Shown piece after piece: positions 60,304-64,000 of a stretch of 64,000 nucleotides of DNA; the first letter of the stretch is position 1, and each line of letters begins with the position of its first letter. The notes beneath the pieces were generated by a model. The model worked only from the letters and a program-made list of their open reading frames with translations, made no database searches and had not been told where the DNA came from. The translations under genes and the position numbers were made by a program. Origin of the DNA: Cyprinodon diabolis (lineage: Eukaryota > Chordata > Actinopteri > Cyprinodontiformes > Cyprinodontidae); assembly GCA_030533445.1 (NCBI GenBank), contig CM060083.1:25986166-26050165 (forward strand), in the 5' to 3' direction.

Positions 60304-63300
60304 CTATAAAGGAGAAGTATAAGAATTTTTAATGTTAAGAGTATTATGAGGCTAAACAAATGAAGAATGCACATTAAATAACACTTACCAGGGTTTGCAC
60401 TATAGCGTGATTAGTTGCATTCATTTGAGCATTAAGTGGAAAAGAGCATTCGCCATCACAATAAAAAGCAGCATAGCCCTCCGGTGCAATGATCCAATCC
60501 TTAGCAAAAAAAAAAGAAAATAAATGAAAAATCCAGCAGTTAGCTCATCTAGTTTATTGCCTGGAATTGCCTGTTCTTATTACTATGATATGAATGAATG
60601 TTACGATCATGCGGTGATTGGGTTAATATTTTCTTTTTACAAGAGTTGAAATGTTGGTCTCACCTGCCAGCCCAAATCTCGGAAGCTGACATAAAGCTCA
60701 TGCTTTTTACAGGCTTGTTTCTGTTCACTGGTGTTATAGTCTAAGGAAGAAAAGATTAGACAAAAAAAATAAATTCCATTTAGCTCCAGTTTGTTTTTCT
60801 ATAAATAATGACACATGCTTTAAATAATGTCTTTACAAAGAATTTAGCTTTTAATTTGGAATGATATTTAACTCTGTAGCACAAACAGCTGAACAGTATT
60901 GAGAGTATTTTGTCTGGAATATAGCAGACAGGGAGTATTTCCAGATGCCCTGTCTGCACTTAGGAAGATTTACTCACCTTAGGATACCAAAGCTAGTGCC
61001 AATTAAAGGCACCCTGACCTACATTTCCATTAATTAAGGTAATAACTTTTGTGACTCAGTGACACTCTAAGAGAATCACTGAAAATGTTATGTACCCATG
61101 TCTTATGCCGTGAAAACACAGAATTCTGCAAACTTCATCTCAATATGAATACTCCACCTAAAATGGGGAATAATCAAAAGCAATGACACTAAATTGAAAA
61201 TGACAAGACTTCATACTTCATAAAATATACCTTGTTTCCATACGCTATGATTGACTATTTTTCAAAAGCTTATCAGATTTGGTGTAAAAGGACACATTGA
61301 CAGGAGCAGACAGATAGATAGATATTCATTTTCATGTTTTTTAACTGTAAAACTGATGAAACTCATATATCTGCACAACAGGGAAATCAAGTATGTGTAG
61401 CCGGAAACAAATTTATGTGTCCATCATTGTTAGGATTTTCATGAGATGGACTATAAAGTGTTGAAAGCAATGCAGTATGGGAAAAAAAACTGAAATACTA
61501 ATTGTGTGAAGCATAATATTTTTAGTTTAATATTAGTTTAAATTATTTAAGACCCTTGAGTTTAACTTAACGTAAAAAAATTGCAATAAACTAAAACTAT
61601 ATGCACTACTGCAATAAGGCTCTTTTTGCTGCACTATGAGTTATATAAAAGTAGCGCATCACATACACAAATCAGCTACTATAATTTTGCAACCTTAACA
61701 GTAATAGTTATCAGTATATATAAAAAATATACATTCTAATGTTTTTCTCAGTGAAGAAAAGAATACAGAAAAAGTGAAATATATGCTTTTAGAACTTATA
61801 TGTTAAAATGACATTGTCATGTTATATGCCTACACAAGAAAAAACATTTGATCACAATAAAATAAGCTTATACACCAAGCAGCCATCCTTATACTGTTCA
61901 TATAGTCCTTTTTGACCCTAAATAGATTTCCAGCACCGGGAGCAGACAAAAATTTGGTAGTTCCACAGAACTACATACAAACATCATAAGGCCCAACCAC
62001 TCTGCAATACCAGGTGGTAAATTTTTAACTTGCCACAGTTCAGATCAACAAGTGTTAATTAAATAAAATGATCTAGTCCAAATCTAATTTCTAGTGTATC
62101 CTCCCTAGAACGTCCTATCAGAACATCAAAGGAAAATAAAACTCCCAGTCTCAACAAACGCAAACAGGATCACACAGCATCAAAGTAAGAAGTACTTCAA
62201 TTAAATAAATAAATAAATAACTAAAAGTCATAGACTAAAACCTTTTCTTTGAAAAAAAACACAAATTGAATGCAATAAAATGCCCTCTTCCTGGATTTTT
62301 TTTTTTATATGAGCCTTGATTTGAGTAGTCAGATGACTCTAGATTTTTAGCACAATGCACAAAAATTTGTAAAAAAAAAAGCCTAGATTTTTATTTCTTC
62401 CATTTTTTCTCTGTCTTAGCAAGATAAACCTGGGTCCAGTTCTAGCCTTGATTTTTACTGGATCTTTTAAACAGTTCTGGATTTTAGTATAAGCACATTT
62501 CAGTAAGTAGCTGTATTCTTGCACTCCTATCCAGACATTTGGAGATAAATACATCTGCATTAAAAACCTGATTGTCTGGTATTTTCAACATCCTATTAAA
62601 TGTTGAAACTACGAATAATATATCACTGATTAAAATTTCCAAGACACCCTGATACACTTAAAGTATGATTTTAGGTATGATTTACTAAACTTTTTGTGAC
62701 ATCCAATGGTCAGACTTCAGCGAAATTAACTTCTCCCCCCACTGCTTCTCCCCCTCCAAAAATACGGAAGCTTTCATGGTACACAATTGCTTCTTCAATA
62801 TCCATATCGTCTATCTTGTCAAGTGATGATGAAGTATAATTACATATTTTTATAAACAGCATTTAATAATTCCATGTTGGATATAGATATTATATAGGCC
62901 TAACATATGCAAGCTCCATTTGAGTGTAACGATGATCTCTACAATCACTAGTTTTTTAGCACTGTGCTAACAAAGATGTCTGCCTCCATAAATGAGACCA
63001 ACTCGTCTGTAATTATAAATAGCAATTTCTAAGGGATCACAAACATTAAAATAAAGAGTTTCAGTTTAGTTCATGTTAGTTTAACCTACTTATGTATAAT
63101 ATATGAAATTTCTTTCAGTAAATTCCATTAATTATTAGCTTTAAGTGGATTTTTTTTTAATTTACTGAAAAAATGCTCTTAAATGTTGAAAGCTTATACA
63201 GTCAGCTTTAGAATATAAAAATTATAAGTTGGAGATTATGCTATTCCATTTAAAATGGTTTTATTTTAAATCTACTTAAATGTCTTTACTTATAGTTATT

Positions 63301-63564
63301 AATTGATATGTATAAGCCAGAAGTCATAAAAGCAATAAATATAATGAGTGCATGCTGAGTGCACACCTCCAGGTTTAGGTATCCTTGATGACTGTTGTTG
63401 ATTGGTCGATTTATTGCGATTGTGGTTCTTTTTCTTCCCACCAGCAGCTCTTACTGAGCGGAGCAGTACCCCACTGGCCTTAAAGAAGGCAACGACGAAT
63501 GGCTGTTTGGACTGCGGCCCGTTTCTCCCGATGATTCCAGCAGATTTTATGTTAATACTTCGCC
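60154..63564 (-). CDS. bmp5: bone morphogenetic protein 5, last four exons (5' part outside the window)
   Basis: BMP5 is a secreted TGF-beta-family ligand acting through BMP type I/II receptors and SMAD1/5/8 in skeletal and organ patterning. Exons 63564-63367, 60740-60664, 60499-60389 and 60303-60154 join in phase with GT/AG. They encode the end of the prodomain ([20 protein letters not shown]), the furin site RSVR, and a 139-residue mature ligand (138 in human as I recall). It has the seven cystine-knot Cys: [19 protein letters not shown] and the terminal SCGCH. The [16 protein letters not shown] basic N-terminus (heparin-binding type), the DYNTSEQKQ sequon and MNATNH sequon are BMP5/6/7 features. 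BMP5 rather than BMP6/7 is supported by [18 protein letters not shown] and by hmgcll1 next door. The upstream exons, with signal peptide and most of the prodomain, lie right of 64000. Confidence 0.95.
60389..60499 (-). CDS. bmp5: bmp5 exon (knot Cys 2-3, finger 1)
   Basis: [20 protein letters not shown] then [17 protein letters not shown]. Acceptor GCTAAG, donor GTAAGT. Gln replaces the usual His in NAHMNATNH. Confidence 0.95.
60664..60740 (-). CDS. bmp5: bmp5 exon (knot Cys 1)
   Basis: [20 protein letters not shown] and RDLGWQ, between TTCCTTAG and GTGAGA. Carries the first knot Cys and an N-glycosylation sequon. Confidence 0.95.
63367..63564 (-). CDS. bmp5: bmp5 exon (prodomain end, furin site, mature N-terminus)
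   Basis: Acceptor TATATACAG; opens with two bases of a split Gly codon, then [28 protein letters not shown] ends at the dibasic-type RxxR cleavage site, followed by the basic start of the mature ligand. Donor GGAG|GTGTGC. Confidence 0.95.
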
Positions 63565-64000
63565 CTGTATATAAAAAAAAAACATGACTTTTAAAATGTA
63601 TGGCTTATTTTATTACTACTTTTATGGTAGGCCTCAATAAATATCAGTCTAAATTTAAGGTGTTGGTGCTGAAATTTGGAATCTATGTCTTTGAGATTTT
63701 ATACTATTTCATTATTATAACTAGGGCTGAAACAAGTATAGAGACTTTAAAACATGCTTTTAGCTAACCGTACAATCCAGTCAGAGCAGTACGCATATCA
63801 AAACTGTAAAAAAAAAGTATATAAAAATTTAGCATTTAAGATCAAACGATTTGTTTGTCTGTCAATATGCCTAATCCAGAAAAGTTTTGGTTTCACCTGA
63901 TTTAATTTTGTGATAATTAAACAAGGCAACTGACAACAAAATTGTTATTTGCAGCCCTAATTATAGCATCTTTTTATAATAACAAATAGAAGTAAGTAAA

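Noticed and set aside
63402..63587. plus-strand 61-residue frame
   Set aside because: It is the antisense shadow of the bmp5 exon at 63367-63564.

Overview
This is vertebrate nuclear DNA, and the gene set and transposons point to a teleost fish. The sequence is AT-rich, with split genes on GT/AG introns, long (AT)n microsatellites, Tc1/mariner and hAT DNA transposons with fish-type ends, and fragments of fish non-LTR retrotransposons. I cannot name the species.

Four genes were assembled exon by exon from reading frame, splice sites and remembered family sequence. In order they are: the terminal exon of the orexin receptor hcrtr2 (+, 2758-2924, partial at the left edge); gfral (+, 9 exons, 8398-19192, complete, 394 residues); hmgcll1 (-, 9 exons, 46321-25286, complete, 336 residues); and bmp5 (-, last 4 exons, 63564-60154, with its 5' exons beyond the right edge). 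As I know the human map, HCRTR2-GFRAL-HMGCLL1-BMP5 on chromosome 6p12 has the same order and orientations, so this looks like an ancient conserved syntenic block.

The genes do not form a pathway. hcrtr2 is a hypothalamic neuropeptide GPCR. gfral is the family of the hindbrain co-receptor that links GDF15 to RET. hmgcll1 is an extramitochondrial HMG-CoA lyase. bmp5 is a TGF-beta-superfamily ligand. What they share is the locus, and the long non-coding stretch 3' of bmp5 (46-60 kb) is where distal bmp5 enhancers could sit, by analogy with mouse.

Layout: 1-2757 last hcrtr2 intron with transposon debris; 2758-2924 hcrtr2 3' exon; 2925-8397 3' UTR and intergenic DNA, with an exon-like minus-strand frame near 7.5-7.8 kb; 8398-19192 gfral, whose intron 3 holds a nested transposon cluster; 19.2-25.3 kb short repeats; 25286-46321 hmgcll1, whose 15-kb intron 7 holds a five-level nested cluster; 46.3-60.1 kb intergenic with LINE fragments, a hAT element, a perfect hairpin and a decayed reading frame; 60154-64000 the bmp5 3' half.

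Most long open frames in the window are antisense shadows or transposon pieces. The real coding exons are short, and several (gfral exons 3, 4 and 6-9, for example) are not conspicuous as open frames. I found no tRNA or rRNA gene, no CRISPR array and no convincing undescribed system. The most unusual structures are the two nested transposon clusters, which can be dated relative to one another from intact target-site duplications.
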